Translations under genes and position numbers: made by a program
Part shown: piece by piece, positions 33,238-40,778 of the stretch
Layout of the letters: each line of letters starts with the position of its first letter
How positions within the stretch are numbered: position 1 is the first letter of the stretch
Origin: Chloroflexota bacterium
GTDB lineage: Bacteria; Chloroflexota; Dehalococcoidia; Lucifugimonadales; UBA3495
NCBI GenBank assembly: GCA_009840175.1
Contig: VXOI01000228.1
Coordinates: forward strand, 1 to 50,571
Direction of reading: 5' to 3'
DNA: 50,571 nt
The notes under the pieces: generated by a model
The model's database searches: none
Seen by the model: the letters and a program-made list of their open reading frames with translations, nothing else
Told to the model about the DNA's origin: nothing

Positions 33238-33311
33238 TTTGGAACCGCTTCCCAGAATTTGCTTGTCTTGCTTCCTTGGAATTGCAAAGTTCGCGCCAAG
33301 ACATATTTGCG

Positions 33312-33353
33312 AGGCCCGTTCATTCCTTCAATTGAGTCGGAACGAACGGGCCT
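33312..33353. terminator. Hairpin with 10-bp perfect stem
   Basis: AGGCCCGTTC and GAACGGGCCT flank a 22-base loop. It lies between the VOC gene and the DUF3566-like gene, both minus strand. No clear U-run; may be a terminator or a leader structure. Confidence 0.5.
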
Positions 33354-33428
33354 TGTTCCCTTAAAGGCTGCTCAATCGCCGACTAATCGACCGGCTCTTG
33401 AGAAACGGCAGGATTTTGCGGACGGGGT

Positions 33429-33884
33429 TTAGTCGAAGACCAGCGCGGTGTTCTGGCGACCGGGGCGGCGCATTTCTTCCAGTCCCTCTTCCGCGGTGTC
33501 GAAGGTGTTGCAGAACAGCTCGATGCCGTTGCCGTCCGGGTCCTGGATGTAGATGCTCTTGGTCATGCTGTGGTCAACGGTGCGGAGCTTGTCAACCTCG
33601 TAGTATTCCTGGAGCTTATGGTAGTAGTCCTTCAGCTCTTCGTAGTCCTCAACCTGGATGGCCATGTGGTTCAGGCCCAGACCGCCCTCGACCACTTCCT
33701 GCGCGCCTTCCTTGGCCTGGAACAGGGCCAGGTCGTGGTGGATGCGTCCGCAGGTCAGGAACGTGCCGAAGCCCGGCCGCTCCACGGCAACCTCGAATCC
33801 CAGGACTTCGGTGTAGAACCTGGTCGAAGCGTCCTGGTCCTTGACGTTGATTACCAGATGCCCAATCCTCTTCGGCTTCGCCAT
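33429..33884 (-). CDS. VOC family protein (glyoxalase/extradiol dioxygenase-like)
   Basis: 151 aa with two beta-alpha-beta-beta-beta modules. Metal-ligand positions: the first-module His in IGHLVINVKD, a second in LNHMAIQVEDYEEL, and the terminal Glu in DPDGNGIELFCNT. The sequence around FYTEVLGFEV is typical. Most like catechol 2,3-dioxygenase/glyoxalase-like single-chain members; the substrate is not clear, but aromatic ring cleavage would fit the neighbouring HpaB-like hydroxylase. GGAGGGAATA precedes the ATG. The nearest genes on the same strand are 100 bases upstream (Uma2). Confidence 0.88.
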   Translation of the reverse strand: MAKPKRIGHLVINVKDQDASTRFYTEVLGFEVAVERPGFGTFLTCGRIHHDLALFQAKEGAQEVVEGGLGLNHMAIQVEDYEELKDYYHKLQEYYEVDKLRTVDHSMTKSIYIQDPDGNGIELFCNTFDTAEEGLEEMRRPGRQNTALVFD

Positions 33885-33988
33885 TATTCCCTCCGTGTGG
33901 ACTCCTGCTGAGTCTCATTGCTAGTGGCACCTACTATACGCCAGCCCCCGTGTTTTGCCAAGATATCGAGACGTGGGCAACTAATCTC

Positions 33989-34699
33989 TTAACTGCCTTG
34001 CAGGTTTTGCAACTGCTCCCGCAGCCGCCTTACTTCTTCCTCCGCTGCCTGCAACGCCTCCTCGCTCTCCCTGTGAGTGCGAAGCCACTGCCCGGTCTCC
34101 GGGTCATACAGTCGCAGCTCCAACCCTTGCCTCGCGCAGATGTCCAGCGTCAGTACGTCGCTGCGGCCTCGCAGTGTGCCGTCGTTGTCAGTCTCCAGCG
34201 TTATTGGCTGGTACGCGCCGCCAGCTAGCCGCTCACCGACCAGTTGCGGCGTGAAATGCTCGCCGGTAGGGTCGAATCGCCAGTATTCGGTTACTCCCAT
34301 ACCGGCGTAAATGTCCCGCTTCTCCCCTGCGTCCCGCCGCCAGGTGCTTGGCGACGCGACTTCCATCACGAAGTCCGGCGCCTTCCCTTCCCGCCATACT
34401 ATCCAGGAATCCCGGAAATGCTTGCCTGCGGCCCCGAACACCACGAATACGTCCGGCGCAACCCGCGTTGCGTTATCGTTCATCCGGTAGTACATCAGCA
34501 TATCCCCGCCAACGTAAACGTCGGGCCGGCCCAGAAACCGGTTTTCCAGTACCGAAACGGTATCGGTCATCGCCACGTACTGCCACTTGTTCTCAGCCAT
34601 TGGTTCGCCATCCGAGGAAGGGTATTCGATGCTCAGGTCGTCTTCCGCTTCCTCGATGGATGGATGCCTGACGGACGCTGTAGTGCGTTTGGCTACCAT
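33989..34699 (-). CDS. Uma2 family (DUF820) endonuclease-like protein
   Basis: 236 aa. Shows the Uma2 nuclease signature: VAPDVFVVFG (the P-D motif) and APDFVMEVASPST (E-V-x-S-P-S) followed by a Lys in EKRDIYAGMGV and EYWRFDP, all matching the PD-(D/E)xK fold of this cyanobacterial/Chloroflexi family. A coiled-coil C-terminus (ESEEALQAAEEEVRRLREQL) is also typical. Biological role unknown; members are often linked with mobile DNA or stress. Start at 34699 (MVAKRTTAS) has AGGAG ten bases upstream, versus GTG/ATG at 34732 in the track. Confidence 0.87.
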   Translation of the reverse strand: MVAKRTTASVRHPSIEEAEDDLSIEYPSSDGEPMAENKWQYVAMTDTVSVLENRFLGRPDVYVGGDMLMYYRMNDNATRVAPDVFVVFGAAGKHFRDSWIVWREGKAPDFVMEVASPSTWRRDAGEKRDIYAGMGVTEYWRFDPTGEHFTPQLVGERLAGGAYQPITLETDNDGTLRGRSDVLTLDICARQGLELRLYDPETGQWLRTHRESEEALQAAEEEVRRLREQLQNLQGS

Positions 34700-34762
34700 G
34701 ATTGTCGCGCTCCTGGCTGGTGTCCTGACCATTGGGGTAGACGGGAGGCTCGATTGAGAATA

Positions 34763-36214
34763 TCAACTGGAATGCAGGAAATCCAGCACCCGCTCCTTTG
34801 CCCCGTCACGGTTGTAGCTGCGGTAAAGCAGCAGGGCGTTGCGGGTGGGGTCACCGCCGAAGAAACGCTCGTACAGCACCTGCCGCCCGCCGAAGGCGCT
34901 GCACGCCACGTCCCACGCCAGCCGGAACAGCCGCACCCGCTCGCGGGCGTCGGCGGTGTCGGTGGTCAGGTAACGCTCCACCTCCGGGCCGATAGGCGCG
35001 TTGAAGTCGCCTTCCGACGGCAGGGCCATCAGGTTGCCGGAGCCCATAAGCTGCACGATTTCGGCCAGCCGGGGGTAGATGGTTGTAGGATACAACGCCC
35101 GGCCCACGGTAATCGGCCCCTGCGCCGGGCACATCACGCCGTAGTCGTTGACCCAGGCGTCGGCCTCCGATGCCCGCATACAGGCCTTCAACGTCTCCAG
35201 GTGGATGATGATTTCGGCGATTCGCTCCTGGACGTGCTGCAACTCGCCCGACCCGAGGGTGTCGGCCATCAGTTGCGCCAGCCCCAGGATGAACTCGGTC
35301 TTGACCACACAGCGGTTGACCACCTGGTAGCCGGAGTGGGTGGTGGACTGGGTGGCGAGGCCGTAGTTGTTGCACATATCCACGTCGCCCAGCAGGAATA
35401 CCCGCTCCCACGGCACCAGCACGTCATCGAAGAACACGATGCAGTCCATCTCTTCGAACCGCGACCCGAGGGGATGGTCGAAGTCTGAGCGTCCGTAGTC
35501 GAAGCTCTCGCGGCAGATGAACTTCAAGCCCGGCGTGTTGTTGGGGATGGCGAAGGAGAACGCCTGCCGCCACGACTCCGGCCCTATCATGTGCGTCCGC
35601 GTGGGGTACACGGCTATCTCGTCGGAAAGCGGCCCCAGCGTCGCCAGCACCCGGCTGCCCCGCACGACGATGCCCGCGTCGGTTTCCTTGACTACGGTGA
35701 GGGCCACCTGCTCGTCCAGCTTGTCCAGCACCCCGGACTCGCGGCGAGGTTGCAGGTTGACCAGCGTATGCGTCAGCGTTATGTCGTTCTCGCGGATGTG
35801 CTCGAAGTAGCGGCGCACGTTATCGGCGAACTCCGGCCTGTTCTGACCGAAGTACTCGGCCGCCCCGGCCCACCCGGCGATGGACACGTTCATAAAGTCG
35901 GGGGTCCGGGCCATCATGCCGCAGCCCACCCAGGCCCAATGCGTCATCATCCTGCGCCGGGTCAGTAGGTCATCCACCGTGCGCGGCACCATGAACGACA
36001 ACCCCACCGGATCCCCCGACGAAGGCGAGGGAAACACCATCTCACCCCCCACCTTCTCATCGTGCTGCCGGTCATACAGCGCCGCCACCGACTTCACGCC
36101 GCCCTTCAGCGCGGGATGCGTGGTGACGTCCTCAACCCGCTCGCCGCGCATCCACACCTCGGCGGGGTTCTCGCGCAGGTTGGCGATATACTGCTGTCCG
36201 GTCTTGGCTGGCAT
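34763..36214 (-). CDS. 4-hydroxyphenylacetate 3-hydroxylase family protein (HpaB-like)
   Basis: 483 aa FAD-dependent aromatic hydroxylase/dehydratase family. Motifs include FMVPRTVDDLLTRRRMM, the FAD-contact region SGVRGSxxLATLGPLSDE-like segment (VVRGSRVLATLGPLSDE), FEEMDCIVFFDDVLVPWERVF and the C-terminal YRSYNRDGAKERVL. Could be a 4-HPA 3-monooxygenase needing a reductase partner; no HpaC-like flavin reductase is next to it. It may also be a relative acting on other phenols. AAGGAGAC precedes the ATG. The whole gene is intact and similar to family length. Confidence 0.88.
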   Translation of the reverse strand: MPAKTGQQYIANLRENPAEVWMRGERVEDVTTHPALKGGVKSVAALYDRQHDEKVGGEMVFPSPSSGDPVGLSFMVPRTVDDLLTRRRMMTHWAWVGCGMMARTPDFMNVSIAGWAGAAEYFGQNRPEFADNVRRYFEHIRENDITLTHTLVNLQPRRESGVLDKLDEQVALTVVKETDAGIVVRGSRVLATLGPLSDEIAVYPTRTHMIGPESWRQAFSFAIPNNTPGLKFICRESFDYGRSDFDHPLGSRFEEMDCIVFFDDVLVPWERVFLLGDVDMCNNYGLATQSTTHSGYQVVNRCVVKTEFILGLAQLMADTLGSGELQHVQERIAEIIIHLETLKACMRASEADAWVNDYGVMCPAQGPITVGRALYPTTIYPRLAEIVQLMGSGNLMALPSEGDFNAPIGPEVERYLTTDTADARERVRLFRLAWDVACSAFGGRQVLYERFFGGDPTRNALLLYRSYNRDGAKERVLDFLHSS

Positions 36215-36307
36215 GACGTCTCCTTGACCACAAACAAAGAGTAAGTTTCAGCAACAATATATTACAGCCCTGCAAGGTATCACTTGCCTATCGTAGCCGA
36301 GCCGCTA

Positions 36308-36352
36308 GCAAAGCTCCCTCTCCCTATAAGCGAGAGGGTTGGGGTGAGGGTG
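36308..36352. repeat. Dispersed hairpin repeat (CCCTCTCCC/GGGAGAGGG family)
   Basis: CCCTCTCCCTATAAGCGAGAGGG then TTGGGGTGAGGGTG. Imperfect stem. Downstream of the divergent starts, in the HpaB leader side. Confidence 0.7.
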
Positions 36353-36670
36353 AAATCGCTGGAGTACAAATTCCTGACACTTGCCCCTTGCCATCTCTTG
36401 TGACGCATCTCTAATGTAGGCAATATCAGCATCAACGCCCTCAACCCCCGCCATCAGGAACGTCCCCTAAAGATCAAGCCTGGAGCTGCCCGAAAGAGAA
36501 TCAAGAAAATCCTCTAATCACAAGAATCACAGTTCAGACAATGACCGGAAAAGACAGGAAATGACCGGAAAGTAAAAATTTTCCATCCCCGGAAAGGCCG
36601 AGAGACAGATGCTGTCAAGCGCAAATGCGTCCCCTGAGTACCGCAACATCCTGACACGATTCTGTCCAAA

Positions 36671-36700
36671 ACTGCACAGAAGTGCACACAATTGCACACA
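36671..36700. promoter_or_regulatory. Three TGCACA boxes at exact 10-base spacing
   Basis: ACTGCACAGA, AGTGCACACA, ATTGCACACA in tandem (36671-36680, 36681-36690, 36691-36700). Each contains TGCACA, one helical turn apart, about 110 bases before the ADH start. Looks like a multi-site operator; the binding protein is unknown. Confidence 0.45.
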
Positions 36701-36812
36701 TTTTAAGGGGTATGCCATCGCGCCGTGCGTCAGCGCCTGACCCGCCCGTATCAAAACGCACGGCCTTGTGATACATTGCGTCCACCTGAACTCCACCGTC
36801 AGGAGGTGCGCC

Positions 36813-37913
36813 ATGAAAGGCCGAGTTGTTGCCTGCGTCGAGTACGGCAAGCCCTTCGAGATACAAGAGTACGACGTTCCCGAACCCGCTCCCGGCGCAG
36901 TGCTGCTGCGCATGACCCAGGCGGGCATCTGCGGCTCCGACCTGCACGTCTGGCGCGGCGACCAGGTCAACGTGCCGCTGCCGCCCACCGGCCGCGCCAT
37001 GGGCCACGAGGGCACCGGCGTCGTCGAGACTCTCGGCGACGGCGTCACCACCGACTCCGCCGGTGCGCCCGTACAGAAGGGCGACCGGGTGGTCTATGCT
37101 GCGGTGTTCCCCTGCTACGCCTGCCACCAGTGCCTCAAGGGCAACACCAACTGGTGCATGAACCGCAATTACCCCGCCGCCGGAACCTGGCCCTACTTCA
37201 CCGGCACCTACGCCGACTTCCTGTACCTGCCACCGCGACACCCCTTCTTCCGCGTCCCCGACGAGCTGGACGACGACCTGCTGGGGCCGGTCAACTGCGC
37301 CATGGGCACCGTCACCACTGGCCTCATCCGCGCCGGGGCCGGCGAGGGTGACTACGTGGTCATCCAGGGCGCGGGCGGCCTCGGCGTCCACGCCACCGCC
37401 ATGGCCAAGGAGATGGGCGCAGACCGCGTCATCATCCTCGACCGCCTCGAGAACCGGCTGGAGCTGGCCGAAGCCTTCGGCGCAGACCACACCATCAACA
37501 TCGAAGAGTTCAACACCCCAGAGACCCGCGTCCGCCGCGTCAAGGAGCTGACCGATGGCCGCGGCGCCGACGTGGTGATGGAGCTGGTGGGCCGGGCCGA
37601 GCTGCTGGCCGAGGGCATAGATATGCTCAGCAACGGCGGCACCTTCATCGAGATTGGCGACATAGTGCGCGGGCGCGAGGTCTCCATAGACCCGTCCAAG
37701 CTGCTCCAGGGCAAGAACATCATGGGCTCGCTGATGTACCGGGCCGAGCTGCTGCCCCGGCTGCTCAACTTTCTGGTGCGTAACAGGGAGCGCCTGCCCT
37801 TCGAGCGCATCGTGTCGCACAAGTTCCCCCTGGCCGAGGTCAACGAAGCCTTCCCCCAGTGCGAGTGGGACCAGCGCCAGCCGGAGATAACGCGGGCCAT
37901 GCTGGTGCCGTAG
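36813..37913 (+). CDS. Zinc-dependent alcohol dehydrogenase (MDR family)
   Basis: 366 aa. Catalytic zinc ligands lie in QAGICGSDLHVW and GRAMGHEGTGVV, structural zinc cysteines in FPCYACHQCLKGNTNWC, and the Rossmann motif is VIQGAGGLGVHATAMA with the NAD(P) helix. The active site and zinc lobe are complete. The start at 36813 is preceded by AGGAGG; the track's 36768 start adds 15 residues that do not look like ADH. Dehydrogenates an alcohol or polyol, substrate unknown; fits the catabolic neighbourhood. Followed by a strong hairpin terminator. Confidence 0.93.
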   Translation: MKGRVVACVEYGKPFEIQEYDVPEPAPGAVLLRMTQAGICGSDLHVWRGDQVNVPLPPTGRAMGHEGTGVVETLGDGVTTDSAGAPVQKGDRVVYAAVFPCYACHQCLKGNTNWCMNRNYPAAGTWPYFTGTYADFLYLPPRHPFFRVPDELDDDLLGPVNCAMGTVTTGLIRAGAGEGDYVVIQGAGGLGVHATAMAKEMGADRVIILDRLENRLELAEAFGADHTINIEEFNTPETRVRRVKELTDGRGADVVMELVGRAELLAEGIDMLSNGGTFIEIGDIVRGREVSIDPSKLLQGKNIMGSLMYRAELLPRLLNFLVRNRERLPFERIVSHKFPLAEVNEAFPQCEWDQRQPEITRAMLVP

Positions 37914-37943
37914 GAGGATTCGTAACCCAATCCCTGGAATAGC

Positions 37944-37974
37944 AATCGGCCCCGGGTATTTTCCGGGGCCGATT
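37944..37974 (+). terminator. Terminator after the alcohol dehydrogenase
   Basis: AATCGGCCCCGG, loop GTATTTT, CCGGGGCCGATT. A perfect 12-bp stem 31 bases past the stop, strongest terminator-like hairpin in this stretch. Confidence 0.75.
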
Positions 37975-38000
37975 CGTAGTCGTACGGTATTCACGTTACA

Positions 38001-38279
38001 ATGATTCAGAACTTCAGGGACAGAGACACCGCGCGGTTCAACAGCGGCGCAAGGATTGCAGCTTTTGAAGGATTCGCCAGGCAGGCGAGACAAAAGTTGA
38101 AAGATCTGGATGATGCCAATTCGCTGAAAGACCTGCTTGATAAGCCTGGCAATCACTTGGAATCACTAACAGGAAGGCGGACTGGACAATACAGCATACG
38201 TATCAACCGACAATGGCGCATATGTCTCAGATGGGCCGACGAAGGCCCATACGACGTTGAAATCGTGGACTATCACTAA
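38001..38279 (+). CDS. higB: HigB-type RelE-fold toxin
   Basis: 92 aa mRNA-interferase-like toxin of the HigB branch: MIQNFRDRDTARF start, RQKLKDLDDANSL, the HLESLTGRRTGQYSIRINRQWR core and a terminal EIVDYH, all typical of HigB (cuts mRNA at the ribosome A site). The start codon follows a TTACA sequence with no ribosome site, so its translation may be weak or leaderless. Followed after 15 bases by the antitoxin gene, toxin-first order as in other HigBA pairs. Confidence 0.9.
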   Translation: MIQNFRDRDTARFNSGARIAAFEGFARQARQKLKDLDDANSLKDLLDKPGNHLESLTGRRTGQYSIRINRQWRICLRWADEGPYDVEIVDYH

Positions 38280-38294
38280 TTTTAGGATTCCGAA

Positions 38295-38660
38295 ATGAAG
38301 ATTGACGACCGGCCCTATAAAGATGGCCTGCCCCCCATACACCCCGGCGAAAGCTTGGCCGACGACCTGAACGAAATGGAAGTCACGCCACAGGAGTTCG
38401 ACGTGATGTTGGCGGTGAAACCTGGCACCACTGCGGCAATACTTGAAGGCCTCCGTGACATAGACGCTGAATTCGCCCTGCGGCTGTCTCATTATTTCGG
38501 CACTACTGCAAGGTTTTGGATGAATCTCCAGGTTTCCTACGATCTGAAAATCGCGGAAAAGAATGTGGGGCCTGGTATTCTGAAGGAAGTAAAGCCTAAG
38601 CCCAAATATCTGCTCAGAGTCCCCGGCGATCCGCTTGTAGACGAGCTTTCAGACTTGTGA
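38295..38660 (+). CDS. higA: HigA-type HTH antitoxin
   Basis: 121 aa. IHPGESLADDLNEMEVTPQEF matches the HigA antidote start, followed by an HTH in which the recognition-like segment is AVKPGTTAAILEGLRDIDAEFALRL and the family block HYFGTTARFWMNLQ. Neutralises HigB and represses the operon. A short C-terminal tail (KYLLRVPGDPLVDEL) is unusual in length. AGGA lies eight bases upstream of the ATG. Confidence 0.9.
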   Translation: MKIDDRPYKDGLPPIHPGESLADDLNEMEVTPQEFDVMLAVKPGTTAAILEGLRDIDAEFALRLSHYFGTTARFWMNLQVSYDLKIAEKNVGPGILKEVKPKPKYLLRVPGDPLVDELSDL

Positions 38661-38767
38661 GACCCGGTTACCCGCGGTGGTTTGGTGTATTAGACAGGCC
38701 GCGAATTCGGTCCAAGCTCAACGTATGCTAGAATGCCCCTGAAAGCCCCAACAGCGAGGATTGACGC

Positions 38768-39838
38768 ATGAAATTCGGCCTGATGTATGAAATCCAGATT
38801 CCCGAACCCCATCATCCCGGTATAGAGGCGGAGCGCTACAAGCAGGTATTGGCCCAGGTGGACCTGGCCGACGAAGTCGGCTTCGAGTACTTCTGGACCG
38901 TGGAGCACCACTTCCTGCGGGAGTTCTCCCACTGCTCCGCGCCCGAGGTGCTCTACGGCGCCATCTCCCAGCGCACCAAGCGCATCCGCATCGGCCACGC
39001 CGTGGCCCTGCTGCCCTCGCAGTACAACCACCCCGTCCGTGTCGCCGAGCGCGCCGCCGTGCTGGACATCCTCAGCGACGGGCGCATGGAGCTGGGCACC
39101 GGGCGCTCCACTACCCTCATCGAGATGGACGGCTTTGAGGTTGACCCGGCGCAGACCCAGGCCCAGTGGAACGAAGCCATCCGAATGATTCCCAAGATGT
39201 GGACAGAAGACCCCTTCTCGCACCAGGGCGAGTTCTTCAACATCCCGGAGCGGTCGGTCATCCCCAAGCCGGTGCAGCAGCCGCACCCGCCCATGTGGGT
39301 TGCCTGCAGCCAGCCCGACAGCTTCCGCCGCGCCGGTGAGCAGGGCCTGGGCGTCCTCTGCTTCAACCTCGGCGGATACGCCCAGATGGAGGAGCGGGTC
39401 GCCGCATACCGCGAGGCCATCAAGAACGCCAACCCCGTCGGCTCCTTCGTCAACGACCAGGTGGCGGCCCTCTGCATCGTCCACTGCGGCGAGGACGGCG
39501 AGGAAGCCCGTCGCGTCGGCGGGCCGGAGGGAGCCTGGTTCGTGCAGATGGCCGAGAACCTGTACGCTCCATGGGCCGGACGCGAGGTTCCCGACAGCTA
39601 CAAGTTCGCCGTGGACGCCATCCAGACCGAGCGAGTGGACAAGACGGCGCAGGACCACCTGGACTCCGGGGCCTTCGCCATGGGCACCCCCGACGAGATT
39701 ATCGAGGTGATGAAGAAGTACCAGGAGGCCGGCGTTGACCAGGTGCTGTGCTTCGTCCAGCCCGGCAATCTGTCCCACACCCGCATCATGGACTCCATCA
39801 AGCTCATGGGCAAGCACGTCATACCCTACTTCAAGTAA
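38768..39838 (+). CDS. LLM class flavin-dependent oxidoreductase (paralogue 4)
   Basis: 356 aa. MKFGLMYEIQIPEPH start, WTVEHHFLREFSHCSAPE with the E-H-H-F motif, DILSDGRMELGTGRSTTLIE loop and KPVQQPHPPMWVACSQPDSF. Fourth member in the window and closest in motif to typical limonene/alkanal monooxygenase-like members. FMN or F420 dependent by family; substrate unknown. A likely -10 (TAGAAT at about 38730) and GAGGA before the ATG are visible. Downstream lies a repeat-rich intergenic stretch. Confidence 0.9.
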   Translation: MKFGLMYEIQIPEPHHPGIEAERYKQVLAQVDLADEVGFEYFWTVEHHFLREFSHCSAPEVLYGAISQRTKRIRIGHAVALLPSQYNHPVRVAERAAVLDILSDGRMELGTGRSTTLIEMDGFEVDPAQTQAQWNEAIRMIPKMWTEDPFSHQGEFFNIPERSVIPKPVQQPHPPMWVACSQPDSFRRAGEQGLGVLCFNLGGYAQMEERVAAYREAIKNANPVGSFVNDQVAALCIVHCGEDGEEARRVGGPEGAWFVQMAENLYAPWAGREVPDSYKFAVDAIQTERVDKTAQDHLDSGAFAMGTPDEIIEVMKKYQEAGVDQVLCFVQPGNLSHTRIMDSIKLMGKHVIPYFK

Positions 39839-39867
39839 GACAAGGCACCGGACCAGCGCTGACGCAC

Positions 39868-39896
39868 GTAGGGGCGGGTTTGAAACCCGCCCCTAC
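39868..39896. repeat. GTAGGGGCGGGTTT / AAACCCGCCCCTAC palindrome
   Basis: Perfect 14-bp arms with a one-base centre (G). A common dispersed palindromic repeat of Chloroflexi-type genomes; also a plausible terminator for the LLM gene. Confidence 0.75.
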
Positions 39897-39921
39897 ATCA
39901 TTTCCAGCCCCGTCTCCGTCA

Positions 39922-39959
39922 GTTCCCTATCCCTCCGGGGGAGGGTTAGGGTGGGGGCA
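39922..39959. repeat. Dispersed hairpin repeat (imperfect copy)
   Basis: TTCCCTATCCCTCCGGGGGAGGG then TTAGGGTGGGGGC. A degenerate copy of the CCCTCTCCC/GGGAGAGGG family, 11 bases before the stop of the zinc-ribbon gene. Confidence 0.65.
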
Positions 39960-39969
39960 TCCGCTCGGC

Positions 39970-40113
39970 TTAATCGGAAGAAGGCAGCTTGCGCGGTTCC
40001 TGCAACTCCATCTTGACTTCGCAGCACTCGATCTCGCCGTCGCCGCTCTTGGTGCAGAGGACGCTGCTGCCGCAGGTCTCGCAGGTATACCGCTTTCCCA
40101 ACTGATTTGCCAT
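39970..40113 (-). CDS. Small zinc-ribbon protein (desulforedoxin/rubredoxin-like), copy A
   Basis: 47 aa from MANQLGKRYTC. Four cysteines in YTCETCG and IECC form a C-x2-C ... C-C metal site like desulforedoxin. The track ORF (78 aa) starts upstream at 40203, but ATG 40113 has AGAGGG nine bases upstream and matches the paralogue next door. May bind zinc or iron; function unknown, perhaps a small redox or regulatory partner. Confidence 0.72.
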   Translation of the reverse strand: MANQLGKRYTCETCGSSVLCTKSGDGEIECCEVKMELQEPRKLPSSD

Positions 40114-40124
40114 TGCTGAACCCT

Positions 40125-40241
40125 CTACTTGAGCTGCATCGGCTCGCCGCAACAGCCGACGCTGCCGGTCCCGCCCTTGGTTACGATGAATTCGGCCTTG
40201 CATTGCGCGCAGACATAGCGCTTGCCGGTCTGGTTAGCCAC
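40125..40241 (-). CDS. Small zinc-ribbon protein, copy B (38 aa, not in ORF track)
   Basis: GTG start at 40241 with AGGGAG eight bases upstream; stop TAG at 40125. 38 aa: MANQTGKRYVCAQCKAEF then TKGGTGSVGCCGEPMQLK. It shares with copy A the frame MANQxGKRY-x-C-x2-C ... TK-x-G-x-G ... CC-x3-M-x-L. The two lie 11 bases apart in tandem, copy B first in the transcript, suggesting a duplication. Not in the ORF track because it is shorter than 60 codons. Confidence 0.72.
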   Translation of the reverse strand: MANQTGKRYVCAQCKAEFIVTKGGTGSVGCCGEPMQLK

Positions 40242-40326
40242 GAGTCGCGCTCCCTGTTGCGGAATTAAGTATCAGTAATTGTAGCTTGCTGATAACGGCG
40301 TTTCAACTTAGCGTCGCCGACGCGCT

Positions 40327-40746
40327 CTACTCCTGTTTGAAGCGGACGAGGAAACTGGCTTCGCCGAGAGGAATGCCGTCGAACAGGATGGCCGCGGAGT
40401 GCTGCCCAGGGGCCTGCACCGGAATTCGGAAGGTCTTGATCCACCGCTGGAACAGGATGCCCTCGTCCCAGTCCACTCTCTGGGCGGGCGGCGTCTCCAG
40501 CGGGACGCCGGGCGTCTTCAGCGCCACGAAGAGGCGGTGCTCGCCGGGCAGTGCCCCGCCAATGCAGAAGGCCAAGTTCACGTCAACCTCGGCCACCACC
40601 GGCCCACCCTCACCGCCCGGCAGTGGTTCCGGCAAGTCCACCAAGTCCACGATGTTGTTCAGATTCAGCTCGCCGTCGTCGCCTTCCGAGGTGCTGCGAC
40701 AGAATAGGGCGTACTTCAGATAAGGGTCGTCAATGCCTGTCGTCAA
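40327..40746 (-). CDS. DUF6941-like protein
   Basis: 139 aa. YLKYALFCRSTSEGDDGEL, LNLAFCIGGALPGEHRLFV and FQRWIKTFRIPVQAPGQHS fit the family of small beta-rich proteins annotated DUF6941. No catalytic residues can be proposed. Start appears to be TTG at 40746 with GGGGAG eight bases upstream. It is the last normal host gene before the integrated element, and its 5' side faces the disrupted gene at 40865. Confidence 0.6.
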   Translation of the reverse strand: MTTGIDDPYLKYALFCRSTSEGDDGELNLNNIVDLVDLPEPLPGGEGGPVVAEVDVNLAFCIGGALPGEHRLFVALKTPGVPLETPPAQRVDWDEGILFQRWIKTFRIPVQAPGQHSAAILFDGIPLGEASFLVRFKQE

Positions 40747-40778
40747 CCGCTTTCTCCCCTGTGGTTCGTATCAGCAAA

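Larger units (their letters stand above)
36215..36812. other. 598-base intergenic region between HpaB-like and ADH genes
   Basis: No gene supported. Contents: a dispersed hairpin repeat (36311-36351), direct repeats AATGACCGGAAA at 36540 and 36560 (20-base spacing), and three 10-base-spaced TGCACA boxes at 36671-36700. The ORF-track translations here (36514-36699 and others) have no codon bias or family look. The right half likely holds the ADH promoter and an operator. Confidence 0.55.

Noticed and set aside
34244-35488. 414-aa plus-strand ORF opposite HpaB and Uma2 genes
   Set aside because: Crosses two genes on the other strand, has no motifs and no ribosome site.
36615-38156. 513-aa minus-strand ORF over the ADH gene
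   Set aside because: Antisense to a complete zinc alcohol dehydrogenase; composition is typical of a shadow frame in high-GC DNA.
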